NCBI GenBank assembly: GCA_903892355.1
Contig: CAITIE010000098.1
Span: 151,616 to 215,615 of the forward strand
Source: an uncultured Pirellula sp.
Lineage (GTDB): Bacteria > Planctomycetota > Planctomycetia > Pirellulales > Pirellulaceae
Direction of reading: 5' to 3'
DNA: 64,000 nt
Positions 53,801 to 63,478 of this stretch are shown here, piece after piece. Position numbers and translations under genes: made by a program. Numbering within the stretch: the first letter of the stretch is position 1; every line of letters begins with the position of its first letter. The notes beneath the pieces were generated by a model. That model did not search any database. It was given only the letters and a program-made list of their open reading frames with translations, and had not been told where the DNA came from.

Positions 53801-56185
53801 ATGATGCGCAAGTTTCGACGGCTTGTAGCCTGTTCCCTTCGAGTGGGCTGTTCCCTTCGGACGGTGCTGTGGGCAGGCATAGTTCTGGAGCTTTTCATGA
53901 CGTTTATCCCTGGGGTGGCTGCATCCGATTGGGGGGCAAGGGACAAGGAATTCTTAGATCAGATACTTCCGGTTTTGACCAAATCATGCTTTGGTTGTCA
54001 TGCCGGCGCGGAGGCCGATGGTGGGTTGTCGCTGGCGTATTTCAAGGATGCTCGCGGGGTTTTTAAGGAGCGCATGATTTGGGAAAAGGTTGCTCAGCGG
54101 GTAGAAATCGGTGACATGCCGCCTTCTGAGGCCGAACCGTTGAGTGAAGCCGACCGGAAGCGAATCGTCGATTGGATCCGTACTACGCTGAACGATATCG
54201 ACTGTGGCAAGACCCCCAATCCGGGCAGCGTGACCCTGCGTCGATTGAATCGATTCGAATATAGGAACACGATCAAGGATCTTTTTCAAATCGATTACGA
54301 ACCTGCGAAAGGGTTTCCCGGTGACGACGTCGGCTATGGGTTTGACAACATTGGAGATGTGTTGACCTTGCCGCCGTTGCTCATGGAGAAATATGTGCGA
54401 GCGGCTGAGGAGATCAGTCAACAGGTGATCAAAGCGCCCGAACCCGGGCCGGTTTTTGAGTCGCCTCGCAAGGTCCAGCAGTTGCAGGCAGACTCAGGGG
54501 GAAAGGCCGAAGGGAATCGATTTGTTTTCTTCTCCAATGGCAAGATTCAGTTTGAAGAGCAGGCACCTTGGACGGGGCGTTACACACTGGAGTTAGGAAT
54601 GGCTGGCTCCGCGGCGGCAGGGCAGTACCCGAAAGTGGTGGTGACTGTCGACGGGAAGAAGGCGGGTGAAGTTACTGTAGAGACGGAGTCCCAGGACAAG
54701 CCCAAGGGGTTTGAGATTCCATTGAGGCTTCGCACTGGAAAACGTGTCGTTGAATTGGCGTTCGTGAATGACAAGTACATTGAGGCGAAAGGTGGAACGC
54801 CTGCTCAGGATACCAACTTGTACATCTATGATATGAAGTTGCGTGGTCAAAAGCCGGCGGAGCCGATCGCCGAAGGAGGGCTTCCTGCATCGCACCGGGA
54901 ATTGGTGCGCGATGCGGTTCCCTCGACGACGCGGTCTCCTCGCGATGCAGCCAGCGAGGTTATGCGCAAAGTGGCGAGTCGCGCCTATCGCCGCTTGGTC
55001 ACCGACGAAGAACTAAGGCGTCTTACCGACATCGTGGTAGGAACAATGGACGATGGCGAGCCGTACGAGGCAGGATTGCAGGTGGCGATCGCAGCCGTTC
55101 TAGTCAGCCCGAACTTTTTGTTCAAGATTGAAGAATCCAACGCGAAGCGGGGCGGAGAGTTTCCACTTCTTAGCGAGTACGAGCTAGCTACGCGATTGAG
55201 TTATTTTCTTTGGAGCTCCACCCCCGACAAAGAACTCCTCTCGGCGGCTGCGAAAAAGCAATTGCGGGATCCTAAGGTATTGCGGCAGCAGATGGAACGG
55301 ATGATTCGCGATGAGCGTGCCCGCGACTTTGTGCGAAACTTTGCAGGCCAGTGGCTGACGCTTCGAAAACTCGAGACAACCGTTCCCAACGAGAACATGT
55401 TTCCCACATGGAACGATGAGATCCGCGATTTGGCGAGGACCGAGACTTATCTGTTCTTTCTAAACGTTATGCGGGAAAACATGAACGTAATGCGGTTGCT
55501 GGATGCGGATTTTACGTTCCTCAATGAAAAGCTCGCGAGGTTCTACGGTATCCCTGGGATCGAGGGAGACCGCTTTCGCAAGGTTTCCTTGAAGGGGCAA
55601 AAACGGATGGGGTTGTTGACCCACGCTTCGATATTGGCAGTGACTAGCAACCCGACGAGGACCAGTCCCGTGAAACGAGGAAAGTGGATTCTCGATAATA
55701 TCCTCGGAACGCCTCCTCCTCCCGCCCCACCCGGGGTGCCTGAATTGGAGAAAGGGGAATTGGTCGGGACACTGCGACAGCAATTGGAACAGCACCGAGC
55801 AAATCCTGCGTGTGCTTCCTGTCACAAGCTCATGGATCCGATGGGGTTGGCTCTTGAAAATTACAACGCAGTGGGGCTTTGGCGAACCCAAGAACGCGGT
55901 AGCGAAATCGATGCTTCCGGGGAGTTGCCGTCGGGTGAAAAGGTTCGAAACCCGGGTGATTTGATCCGAGTTTTGAGGGACAATAAATCGGAGAGGTTTT
56001 TACGGACGCTCACCGAAAAGCTTATGGTGTATGGAATTGGACGGGGCCTCGAGTACTACGATCGATGCGCGATCGATAAGATCCTTCTTCGGGCAAGCCA
56101 GCAAGACAACCGGTTTCAAGACTTGATGTTCGAAATCATCACTAGCGATCCCTTTCAGCGCAAAGGAGTTCGGGAAGAACTATGA
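53801..56185 (+). CDS. DUF1587/1592/1588/1585 haem-binding protein (planctomycete)
   Basis: A 794-residue exported protein. A hydrophobic N-terminal segment serves as signal or anchor. A cytochrome c-like haem motif follows (CFGCHAGAEADGG). The domains then appear in the usual order: DUF1587 (TLRRLNRFEYRNTIKDLF), a carbohydrate-binding-like beta domain, DUF1595/1592 (ELATRLSYFLWSSTPDKELL), DUF1588 (ASILAVTSNPTRTSPVKRGK) and DUF1585 (SERFLRTLTEKLMVYGIGRG), with a second Cys motif CASCHKLMDPMG. The function in planctomycetes is not established. Its stop overlaps the DUF1552 start (ATGA). The upstream TTG at 53708 is rejected in favour of the ATG. Confidence 0.93.
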   Translation: MMRKFRRLVACSLRVGCSLRTVLWAGIVLELFMTFIPGVAASDWGARDKEFLDQILPVLTKSCFGCHAGAEADGGLSLAYFKDARGVFKERMIWEKVAQRVEIGDMPPSEAEPLSEADRKRIVDWIRTTLNDIDCGKTPNPGSVTLRRLNRFEYRNTIKDLFQIDYEPAKGFPGDDVGYGFDNIGDVLTLPPLLMEKYVRAAEEISQQVIKAPEPGPVFESPRKVQQLQADSGGKAEGNRFVFFSNGKIQFEEQAPWTGRYTLELGMAGSAAAGQYPKVVVTVDGKKAGEVTVETESQDKPKGFEIPLRLRTGKRVVELAFVNDKYIEAKGGTPAQDTNLYIYDMKLRGQKPAEPIAEGGLPASHRELVRDAVPSTTRSPRDAASEVMRKVASRAYRRLVTDEELRRLTDIVVGTMDDGEPYEAGLQVAIAAVLVSPNFLFKIEESNAKRGGEFPLLSEYELATRLSYFLWSSTPDKELLSAAAKKQLRDPKVLRQQMERMIRDERARDFVRNFAGQWLTLRKLETTVPNENMFPTWNDEIRDLARTETYLFFLNVMRENMNVMRLLDADFTFLNEKLARFYGIPGIEGDRFRKVSLKGQKRMGLLTHASILAVTSNPTRTSPVKRGKWILDNILGTPPPPAPPGVPELEKGELVGTLRQQLEQHRANPACASCHKLMDPMGLALENYNAVGLWRTQERGSEIDASGELPSGEKVRNPGDLIRVLRDNKSERFLRTLTEKLMVYGIGRGLEYYDRCAIDKILLRASQQDNRFQDLMFEIITSDPFQRKGVREEL
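53828..53863. repeat. 18-bp duplication in a signal-peptide coding region
   Basis: Two adjacent 18-bp units sharing CTGTTCCCTTCG with four mismatches encode repeated (A/G)-Cys-Ser-Leu-Arg in the N-terminal segment of the DUF1592 protein. Confidence 0.55.
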
Positions 56186-57528
56186 AGACTTCACGATTGT
56201 CCCGTCGAACTGTACTTCGAGGTGTTGGCACTGCGATTGGCTTGCCGTTGTTGGAAGCGATGTTGCCTACCCGTAGCGTGCTTGGCGCAGGGCCGAGCGA
56301 TCAACCGGTGCGGATGCTTTTTATGATGGTTCCAAACGGAATCCACATGCCGGCGTGGACTCCATCTACAGAAGGTCCAAAGTTTGAATTGCCACAAACC
56401 ATGGCCCCGCTCGCGAAGTATCGAGAGCATCTCTCGGTCTTTACCGGATTGACCTTGGATGGTGCTCGGGATCATGGCGATGGGCCAGGGGATCATGCCC
56501 GAAGCGGCGCATCGTTTTTGACCGGAGCGCATCCTCGAAAAACGGATGGAGCCGATATCAAGAATGGGATTTCCATCGATCAAGTGGCCGCGCAATCGAT
56601 AGGTCATAAAACTCGATTCGCATCGTTGGAGTTGGGGCTGGAGGGGTCCTCGCAATCCGGCAACTGCGATAGTGGTTATTCGTGCGCGTACTCAAGCAAT
56701 CTTGCGTGGAGAAACGACACCAGTCCGTTGGCAAAAGAAATGGATCCCTCGTCGGTTTATGAGCGGCTTTTTGGAACCCCTGATAAAGTCTCGGACGGAA
56801 AAAATCACAAGTCGCGGGCGGGGAAACGCAAGAGTATTCTGGACTACGCGCTTGAAGATGCCAACCAATTGAAGCGGCGACTCGGTGCTGCGGACCAGCG
56901 AAAGCTCGATGAGTATTTATATGCAGTTCGCGATGTTGAAAACCGACTTCTGAAAACCGACAAACTGCAAATCGGCGAGAACGGGATTCCCAACTATTCA
57001 CGTCCGGCAGGTGTGCCCCGAGAGTGGGCAGAGCATTGTCGGTTGATGATGGATATGATCGCACTAGCGATCCGCACCGATGCGTCGCGCGTTTTGACCT
57101 TTATGATGGCAAACGAAGGGAGCAACCGCGGGTACCCCGAAATTGGCGCCCCTGAAAGTCATCATGAACTGTCTCACCACGGGAAGAGTGCTGAGAAACA
57201 AGAGAAATTACAGAAGATCAACGCATTCCATATCCAGCAGTTGGCGTATCTCTCCGAGCAGCTCGCTGGGGTCCAAGAAGGTAATGGCACATTGCTTGAC
57301 AATTGCATGATCATTTACGGAAGCGGCATTTCCGATGGCGATCGTCACAATCACGATGACTTACCCATTTTGATGCTCGGAAATGCGGGTGGGCGGATCA
57401 AAAAGACTGGGCACTGGCGGTTGCCCAGCAACACACCTTTGTGCAACTTGTATCTATGGATGCTGCATCAAGTCGGTGTGAAAGCGGATCGCTTTGGTGA
57501 CAGCACCGACTTGCTCAAATTCGGTTGA
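56182..57528 (+). CDS. DUF1552 protein, Tat-exported
   Basis: A 448-residue protein with a twin-arginine signal (LSRRTVLRGVGTAIGLPLLE). It matches the DUF1552 family seen in planctomycetes (RMLFMMVPNGIHMPAWTP, DHARSGASFLTGAHPRKTDG, TFMMANEGSNRGYPEIG, GSGISDGDRHNHDDLPIL), related in fold to the sulfatase/alkaline phosphatase superfamily. Coupled by ATGA overlap to the DUF1592 protein, with which it is nearly always paired. The function is unknown; a secreted metabolic system is likely. Confidence 0.95.
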   Translation: MKTSRLSRRTVLRGVGTAIGLPLLEAMLPTRSVLGAGPSDQPVRMLFMMVPNGIHMPAWTPSTEGPKFELPQTMAPLAKYREHLSVFTGLTLDGARDHGDGPGDHARSGASFLTGAHPRKTDGADIKNGISIDQVAAQSIGHKTRFASLELGLEGSSQSGNCDSGYSCAYSSNLAWRNDTSPLAKEMDPSSVYERLFGTPDKVSDGKNHKSRAGKRKSILDYALEDANQLKRRLGAADQRKLDEYLYAVRDVENRLLKTDKLQIGENGIPNYSRPAGVPREWAEHCRLMMDMIALAIRTDASRVLTFMMANEGSNRGYPEIGAPESHHELSHHGKSAEKQEKLQKINAFHIQQLAYLSEQLAGVQEGNGTLLDNCMIIYGSGISDGDRHNHDDLPILMLGNAGGRIKKTGHWRLPSNTPLCNLYLWMLHQVGVKADRFGDSTDLLKFG

Positions 57529-57541
57529 TTAGCCCAGCTCA

Positions 57542-58795
57542 TCAGCCCGACATCGCAGGTGCCATCTCTTCGTTGCGAAGTTCTTCGATCAACGGCCACA
57601 ATTCGTCAACTTCGTCCTTGAAAAGATTGCCGATCAGGATGTCGGTAATCAAGTGCTTTTTATCCGGGTTATTTCGAACCAATTGTCCGAAGTTGAGTCC
57701 GTCGTAGAAGGCCCGGACGAGCGTCCTCATGCGGTTCATCGCCTTGAGGTGGAGAGGTTCCCAAGCCCGCAATCGAGCCTCGGATGGGTCGTTCACGTCG
57801 AGTGCATCAGCGATCGCATCGCCCGCCATCTCCGCCGATGTGAGGGCCAAAAGGATGCCGGAGGAGTAGAGCGGGTCTAGGAATCCGAAGGCATCTCCGA
57901 CGAGTACCCAGCCGTCACCCGCAGCTTTGCTCGCTTTGTACGAGTACTCTTTGAGCACGCGGTATTCGCCGCAGCACTCGGCGCCTGCGATGCGTGGCTG
58001 CAAACCGGGGCAGCGGGCGACCTCTTGATGAAAGAGAGCCTCTGGATCCTTCGTATCGCGGTTGCGGAAGAGGTAGTCGAAATCGGCGACCACGCCGACG
58101 CTCACGACATCATCGTGGAGCGGGATGTACCAGAACCAACCCTTTTTGCCTTGGGTCTGGATAACAATCGTTCCCCCAGAGTCGAGGCCCGGTTCCCGCT
58201 TGGCTCCTTTAAAGTAGGACCAAATAGCGGCTTTCTTCAAGTCTGGGTCCCATTCGCGAAGGTTCATGCGGTCCATCATCATCGATGATTGGCCGCTGGC
58301 GTCGACAACGACGCGAGCGCGAACCGACTTAGGCTCTTCCCCTTCGCATTTTACCTTCACGCCAACCACACGATCTCCTTCGGTTTCCACATCCATCACA
58401 CGGGCACCTTCGTGAGCGATGACGCCGTGGGCTCGTGCGTTGTCGAGCATCATTTGATCGAACTCGCTACGGAGGACTTGCCAAGTTTGGGAACGTTCGT
58501 GCGGGTCGTACTGTTCAAAACGAAATGGCTCCGACAGCCTGCCGTGTTCGTTGATGAATTGGACACCGTACTTCTTTGTGAAGTGACTGGTCTTCATTTT
58601 GTCGAGAAGTCCGAGACGCTTGATCGTTGGATAGCAGTAAGGAATCAGCGATTCACCGACGTGGAATCTAGGGAAGTGATCGCGTTCGAACAGGGTGACA
58701 CGGTATCCTCGCTGAGCAAGGATCGTCGCTGCGGCGGTTCCGGAGGGTCCACCACCGATCACAACGACATCGGTTTGGTTTTCAGCTTGAATCAT
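57542..58795 (-). CDS. Flavin-dependent halogenase-like FAD oxidoreductase
   Basis: A 417-residue FAD monooxygenase. The FAD motif is VVVIGGGPSGTAAATILAQR, followed by DHFPRFHVGESLIPYCYPT, a segment shared with flavin-dependent halogenases. The motif W-F-W-Y-I-P (KKGWFWYIPLHDD), matching the WxWxIP signature of halogenases, is present, and the FAD end motif is LVGDAFGFLDPLYSSG. The family includes the PltA/CmlS group and geranylgeranyl-reductase-like proteins; the catalytic Lys could not be verified. A MarR regulator lies 38 bp upstream on the same strand. The ATG at 58795 follows GGAG; an upstream ATG at 58852 is possible. Confidence 0.75.
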   Translation of the reverse strand: MIQAENQTDVVVIGGGPSGTAAATILAQRGYRVTLFERDHFPRFHVGESLIPYCYPTIKRLGLLDKMKTSHFTKKYGVQFINEHGRLSEPFRFEQYDPHERSQTWQVLRSEFDQMMLDNARAHGVIAHEGARVMDVETEGDRVVGVKVKCEGEEPKSVRARVVVDASGQSSMMMDRMNLREWDPDLKKAAIWSYFKGAKREPGLDSGGTIVIQTQGKKGWFWYIPLHDDVVSVGVVADFDYLFRNRDTKDPEALFHQEVARCPGLQPRIAGAECCGEYRVLKEYSYKASKAAGDGWVLVGDAFGFLDPLYSSGILLALTSAEMAGDAIADALDVNDPSEARLRAWEPLHLKAMNRMRTLVRAFYDGLNFGQLVRNNPDKKHLITDILIGNLFKDEVDELWPLIEELRNEEMAPAMSG

Positions 58796-58833
58796 CGTAC
58801 GTACTCCATGGCTCGTGAGCCTGTTCGGAATTA

Positions 58834-59325
58834 CTAAGACTTTGGTTTCCAATCGCTGCCGTCAGGTTCGTGAGGATCTCGTACCCTCGCGAGAAGCTCG
58901 CACAAAGCCCGCATCTCTTCGACCGAAAGATGACCAACTTGCGCAACGTGTGTTTTTTTGACTTTGTCTGCGAGATCCGAAAGCAATTCGGTCCCTTTGG
59001 GGGTGATCCCGATCAAAACCGCTCGCCGGTCCTCGTCCGAGCGGGTTCTTTCAATCAGTTCTCGCTCCTGAAGTTTGTCGAGCATCCGGGTGATGTCGGG
59101 AGCGCGAGAGATCATTTTGCTTGAGATTTGCAGGGTCGGGACCAAAGCTGGGGCGGCAGCTTGCAAAAGACGGAGCACGTTGTATTGCTGGGCGGTCAAA
59201 TCCAAGGTGCTAAAAAGTTCGTCTTCGATCGCTCGCAATCGGTCGTAGGTTCGCCACAAAGAGAGGTAGACCTCCTGCGCGGCCGAGTCGAATCGCTTTT
59301 TTTTCGTTTTGCTCAAGGTCGACAT
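58834..59325 (-). CDS. MarR-family transcriptional regulator
   Basis: A 163-residue winged-helix protein. The core is LDLTAQQYNVLRLLQAAAPA, LVPTLQISSKMISRAPDITR (recognition helix) and MLDKLQERELIERTRSDEDR with the wing RRAVLIGITPKGTELLSDLA. MarR proteins often repress adjacent genes and respond to small aromatic or oxidative ligands. It is upstream of, and probably cotranscribed with, the halogenase-like gene; its target is inferred only. Confidence 0.93.
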   Translation of the reverse strand: MSTLSKTKKKRFDSAAQEVYLSLWRTYDRLRAIEDELFSTLDLTAQQYNVLRLLQAAAPALVPTLQISSKMISRAPDITRMLDKLQERELIERTRSDEDRRAVLIGITPKGTELLSDLADKVKKTHVAQVGHLSVEEMRALCELLARVRDPHEPDGSDWKPKS

Positions 59326-59513
59326 GGCTCGGAATCCGTTTTTTCGGCCGACAACGCAATGAATGGGGCGAGGCGAACCTCATGCAACACCTGTCTACAA
59401 GATATTAGTCGTCTGAACAAGCATTGTCCAGACAGTAATTTTATGAGGAGCGTTCTGGTCGGCCGAAAAAAAGGGGATGGGACCGTTAATTTGGGGGGCG
59501 GGGTGCCGGTCGG

Positions 59514-60833
59514 TCATTTCAATTCGTTGAGATGCTGAGATATTTGGCGAGTTAAGATGCCGAAATCGGAGCCAAAGTGTTCGTAAAAATCGGAGAGGCG
59601 ATCGCCGGCGTGGTAGGGCGTGAACGGTTCCCGCTTGCCAATTTTTCGGAGGTAATTGATGTACTGTTGGTTTCTGCGTTGGGCCAAATAGTTGCTGAGC
59701 GCCCAGGACACGGTGTACGCATCGAGGGTTTCGGTTTTGAAGAGTTGATCGTCGCGAACAACGTCCTCCAGCATGGAGCGAAGCCGTTTGGGATCTTTCT
59801 TGAGAGCCTGCCAAGCATTTTTTTGGGAACTGGGCCAATTGCTAGAGCGGTTCCCTTTTGCGTAATTGCACAGCGAGGGTGCTTCGAATTGAACTGCGAA
59901 TCCCTCAACAATCCAGAGTGGATTGGCAGCCAGTCGCTGATGCAGTCCGGTATTGAAGGCGATTTGGTGGGTGGCTTCGTGACAGATCGTCTCGAGCGTA
60001 GCGTTGGTGTCGTCGTCGCTGGGTGATTCGTACAGGACGATGCGGTTGCTGCTTTGCGAGTAGTATCCAACGCATGAGGGCGGGATTTTAGCCCCGTCGC
60101 GCAGAGCGTAGTGATCGAACTCCGATCGATTCCCCAGTACGATCGCGATCAATGGAAAATCCGGCGAGCGTTGGGTTAGTCCGCGACTAGCACAGAAGAG
60201 TGAAATCGAGTGATGCATCCGGAGGAATCGATCGCTCCATGCTTTTATCTTTTCAGGTCTCGCGACGATCAGGTACGGATGCGCCGAGCGAATCCGATAG
60301 CGATTTCCGAACTCACGCTGCAGATCCTCACTGAGCGACTTGATATCTTGAATGCGAAACGCTTCGGAGGTGATTGTTTGGTGGACGATGTCCTCACTTT
60401 TGATGCTTGAAATGGTTCCGTTGGGTTTCATCAGCATCATGCCATCGATGAACAATCCGATCGGTAGGCCCATGGTGGCTTCCGAACGCTGCTGAACCCA
60501 AACCATCGGCGGCGGTCCCGGTATCGGTAGGTTTGCTGCCGTCGCAACCGGGGCTGTTAGAGGGTGAGGGGGGAGCGACGGTGGAGAAACGGTGATGGCA
60601 TCATCGGTAGGATATTCGGTGTTTGGGAATCCTGTTCCGTTCGAGGATTCCCTGACACCCCTTGCGGAGACCCAGTGAGTACGTCCCTCGGGCGGGGGCG
60701 TATCGGTTTCAACAGCGACCGAGGTGGATGTTTCGACGAATTGGGGATTATTGTCACAACCTACGACGACGAGGCTTGCCGTGCAGAAAGCGATGCGATG
60801 GAATTTTCTCGCGAGTTCGAATGGGGTTGTCAA
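59514..60833 (-). CDS. DUF1570 lipoprotein, putative metalloprotease
   Basis: A 439-residue protein with a lipoprotein signal (ASLVVVGCDNNPQF). The C-terminal half is a DUF1570 domain with the metal motif ETICHEATHQIAFNTGLHQ (His-Glu-Ala-Thr-His), followed by PLWIVEGFAVQFEAPSL with the conserved Glu downstream. A Pro/Thr-rich linker occupies residues about 40-115. DUF1570 proteins are predicted peptidases. The start is a TTG with no clear ribosome site, so it is uncertain. Confidence 0.8.
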   Translation of the reverse strand: MTTPFELARKFHRIAFCTASLVVVGCDNNPQFVETSTSVAVETDTPPPEGRTHWVSARGVRESSNGTGFPNTEYPTDDAITVSPPSLPPHPLTAPVATAANLPIPGPPPMVWVQQRSEATMGLPIGLFIDGMMLMKPNGTISSIKSEDIVHQTITSEAFRIQDIKSLSEDLQREFGNRYRIRSAHPYLIVARPEKIKAWSDRFLRMHHSISLFCASRGLTQRSPDFPLIAIVLGNRSEFDHYALRDGAKIPPSCVGYYSQSSNRIVLYESPSDDDTNATLETICHEATHQIAFNTGLHQRLAANPLWIVEGFAVQFEAPSLCNYAKGNRSSNWPSSQKNAWQALKKDPKRLRSMLEDVVRDDQLFKTETLDAYTVSWALSNYLAQRRNQQYINYLRKIGKREPFTPYHAGDRLSDFYEHFGSDFGILTRQISQHLNELK

Positions 60834-61110
60834 AGGTGTCGCGTCCCGTGGAATGGCTGGTTCTGGCCCAACGGATGAGCATTGCTGTCATTCAAAGAAC
60901 TACTTTTCACGAGTGCAGGAAGGGTAAGTTTGCGACCATTTTTCGATTGGAACTCGGTTGCAGAGGAAACGGATGAAGCAATTGTGGGGGTTGTGCCGAT
61001 AGATCCAGCGGGTTTTCGTACCGGTTTCTTACCCCGAGTCTTTTGCTCGCAATAGCTTGAAGATTCCGTTTCGGGGTTTTGTTTTGGCGTCCTGCTTTGG
61101 ATCGAAACGC

Positions 61111-63318
61111 ATGAAGAATACGATTCGTCTTTGCCTCGTTCTCCATAACCATCAACCGGTTGGGAACTTTGACCATGTGATTGAGCAAGCGTACCGGGAT
61201 AGCTACTTGCCGTTCCTCGATGTGTTCGAAGGTTACGAGCACTTGCGAATTGGTTTGCACACTTCAGGTCCATTGATGCTGTGGCTGGCCAGCAATCACC
61301 CTGAATACCTCGGTCGAGTACGGCAATTGGTAGCATCAGGGCGTGTCGAAATCATCGGTGGGCCTTTTTACGAGCCGATATTGACGATGCTTCCAAGTCG
61401 CGATCGTATCGGTCAGATCACCAAATACACACGGTGGCTGCAGAATGAGTTCCACTGCGCGGTTTCCGGGATGTGGATGCCGGAGCGTGTCTGGGAAAGT
61501 CAGCTAACCCGAGACATTGTGCCTGCAGGGATGCAGTACACGATTCTCGATGATTACCATTTTCAAGCGGCAGGATGTTCTTCGTCACAGCTAACGAACT
61601 ATTTCTTAACCGAAGACGACGGGCACGTGTTGCGAGTATTCCCAGGTAGTGAGCGACTGCGTTACTTGATTCCGTTCGCGGCTCCCACTGAGACGATCGA
61701 TTATTGCCGGTCTGTCGCCGAAAAAGCATCTGGCGCTACTTTGGTCTTCGGAGACGACGGCGAAAAGTTCGGGACATGGCCGAATACGAAAGAGCATGTT
61801 TACGATCGAGGTTGGTTGCGACAATTCTTTGATCTGTTGACCTTTCATCGAGACTGGTTGATCACTACAACACCTTCGCACGCCATCACCGAGACACCAC
61901 CCGCCGGCCGAGTCTTCTTGCCCGATTGCAGTTATCGTGAAATGACAGAGTGGGCATTGCCGGTCGAACGCCAATCGGAGTACCACACCATTGTTCATGA
62001 ACTGGAAAGCGACTCCCGTTGGCCGCAAATTCAGAAGTTAGTCCGAGGCGGATTCTGGAGGAATTTCAGGACCAAGTATTCCGAAGCGAACGAGATGTAC
62101 TGTCGGATGCTGGACATCAGCCGCCGTCTGGAGTTTGCTCGAAGGAGCCAAGCCGACAAAAATCTGCTAGCCAAGGCCGAGGATCACTTGTACCGAGGCC
62201 AGTGCAACTGCCCGTATTGGCACGGGGCCTTTGGTGGAATTTACTTGCCGCACTTGCGCAATGCGACCTATCGCGAGCTGATTGTTGCCGATAACTTGAT
62301 CGAGCAAGCCAACGGCCGCAGTGGCGAGTGGGTCGACGTGACCACGGAAGACTACGATAAAGATTTGTTTCCCGAGGTGCGTTTAGCGAACGATCAAATG
62401 GTTGCGTACTTCGCACCTGCCAAAGGTGGCATGCTCTACGAGTTGGATCTTCGCGATGCTGAGCATAACTTGCTCGCCACGATTCAGCGGCGGCCCGAGG
62501 AGTACCATGCCAAAGTGCGCAGGGGGGCATCCGACAATTCTAACTCCACTGCCAGCATTCACGATCGCGTCGTGTTCAAGCAAAGTGGCCTAGAGAATTG
62601 CTTGGCCTATGACGCATTCCCACGCAAATCCCTTATGGATCATTTCTACGACGATGCCGTAAGCGTGGCGGATGTCCGAGATGGTCGAGCGATCGAGCGG
62701 GGGGATTTCACAGCGCTTCCGTTCGATGCCAAACTGCGCCGAACGACCGGGAAGATCCAGGTGCAAATGCAACGTCAAGGAAACGCGTGGGGCGTGCCAT
62801 TGACTTTGACGAAGGGGATCACCCTTTTCAGCGGTAGTCGGGCTTTGGAAATCACGTATGTGATCGACGGTCTTCCGCCGGGAATGGTCTTCCACTTTGG
62901 CATCGAATTCAATTTCGCTGGCTTGCCATCGGGGGCGGATGACCGATACTTCTACGATGCCTCTGGGCGTCGAATGGGGCATCTAGGTACGGTGCAATCG
63001 ATCGACGATACCGACTATCTCGGACTGATCGATCAATGGCTCGGCGTCAACGTCCAGTGGACGGCCAACCGTCGCTCTGGGCTCTGGACATTTCCGGTAG
63101 AAACCGTGAGTCAAAGCGAAGGTGGTTTCGAACTGGTTCACCAGTCGGTATGCGTGATTCCACACTGGGAGGTGAGGGGGGATGCTGCCGGTCGTTGGGG
63201 AGTCGCCATGGACTTGGTCATCACTCACGAGCATTCCTTGGCGGAACGTCAAATCTCCGGCAGACTCATTCAGGATCGCCAAGAGCAAAGCTACCAAGGC
63301 CAACCGGCAGCGTTTTAG
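61111..63318 (+). CDS. GH57 alpha-amylase / 4-alpha-glucanotransferase
   Basis: A 735-residue glycoside hydrolase of family 57. The start motif is LCLVLHNHQPVGNFDHVIEQ; the catalytic Glu sits in CAVSGMWMPERVWESQL, and the acid/base Asp region is TLVFGDDGEKFGTWPNTKEH. The C-terminal half is beta-rich and matches the DUF1925/DUF1926-type domains of this family (KGGMLYELDLRDAEHNLLA; WTANRRSGLWTFPVE). It transfers or hydrolyses alpha-1,4 glucan and suggests glycogen metabolism. No glycogen genes are next to it. The frame is open 18 codons further upstream. Confidence 0.92.
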   Translation: MKNTIRLCLVLHNHQPVGNFDHVIEQAYRDSYLPFLDVFEGYEHLRIGLHTSGPLMLWLASNHPEYLGRVRQLVASGRVEIIGGPFYEPILTMLPSRDRIGQITKYTRWLQNEFHCAVSGMWMPERVWESQLTRDIVPAGMQYTILDDYHFQAAGCSSSQLTNYFLTEDDGHVLRVFPGSERLRYLIPFAAPTETIDYCRSVAEKASGATLVFGDDGEKFGTWPNTKEHVYDRGWLRQFFDLLTFHRDWLITTTPSHAITETPPAGRVFLPDCSYREMTEWALPVERQSEYHTIVHELESDSRWPQIQKLVRGGFWRNFRTKYSEANEMYCRMLDISRRLEFARRSQADKNLLAKAEDHLYRGQCNCPYWHGAFGGIYLPHLRNATYRELIVADNLIEQANGRSGEWVDVTTEDYDKDLFPEVRLANDQMVAYFAPAKGGMLYELDLRDAEHNLLATIQRRPEEYHAKVRRGASDNSNSTASIHDRVVFKQSGLENCLAYDAFPRKSLMDHFYDDAVSVADVRDGRAIERGDFTALPFDAKLRRTTGKIQVQMQRQGNAWGVPLTLTKGITLFSGSRALEITYVIDGLPPGMVFHFGIEFNFAGLPSGADDRYFYDASGRRMGHLGTVQSIDDTDYLGLIDQWLGVNVQWTANRRSGLWTFPVETVSQSEGGFELVHQSVCVIPHWEVRGDAAGRWGVAMDLVITHEHSLAERQISGRLIQDRQEQSYQGQPAAF

Positions 63319-63478
63319 TATTGTTGGTTGCGATAGTAGTAGTGAACAGTACCACTCGAACCGGTTTCTTCTAGGACCATGGGCTCATCGATTTAGCTGG
63401 CATCGACATAGCAATACGTTGGGCTAGCAGCGCCGCTGACCTGGTAATCAACGCTCACGCAACCACTCCCCTTCATCG

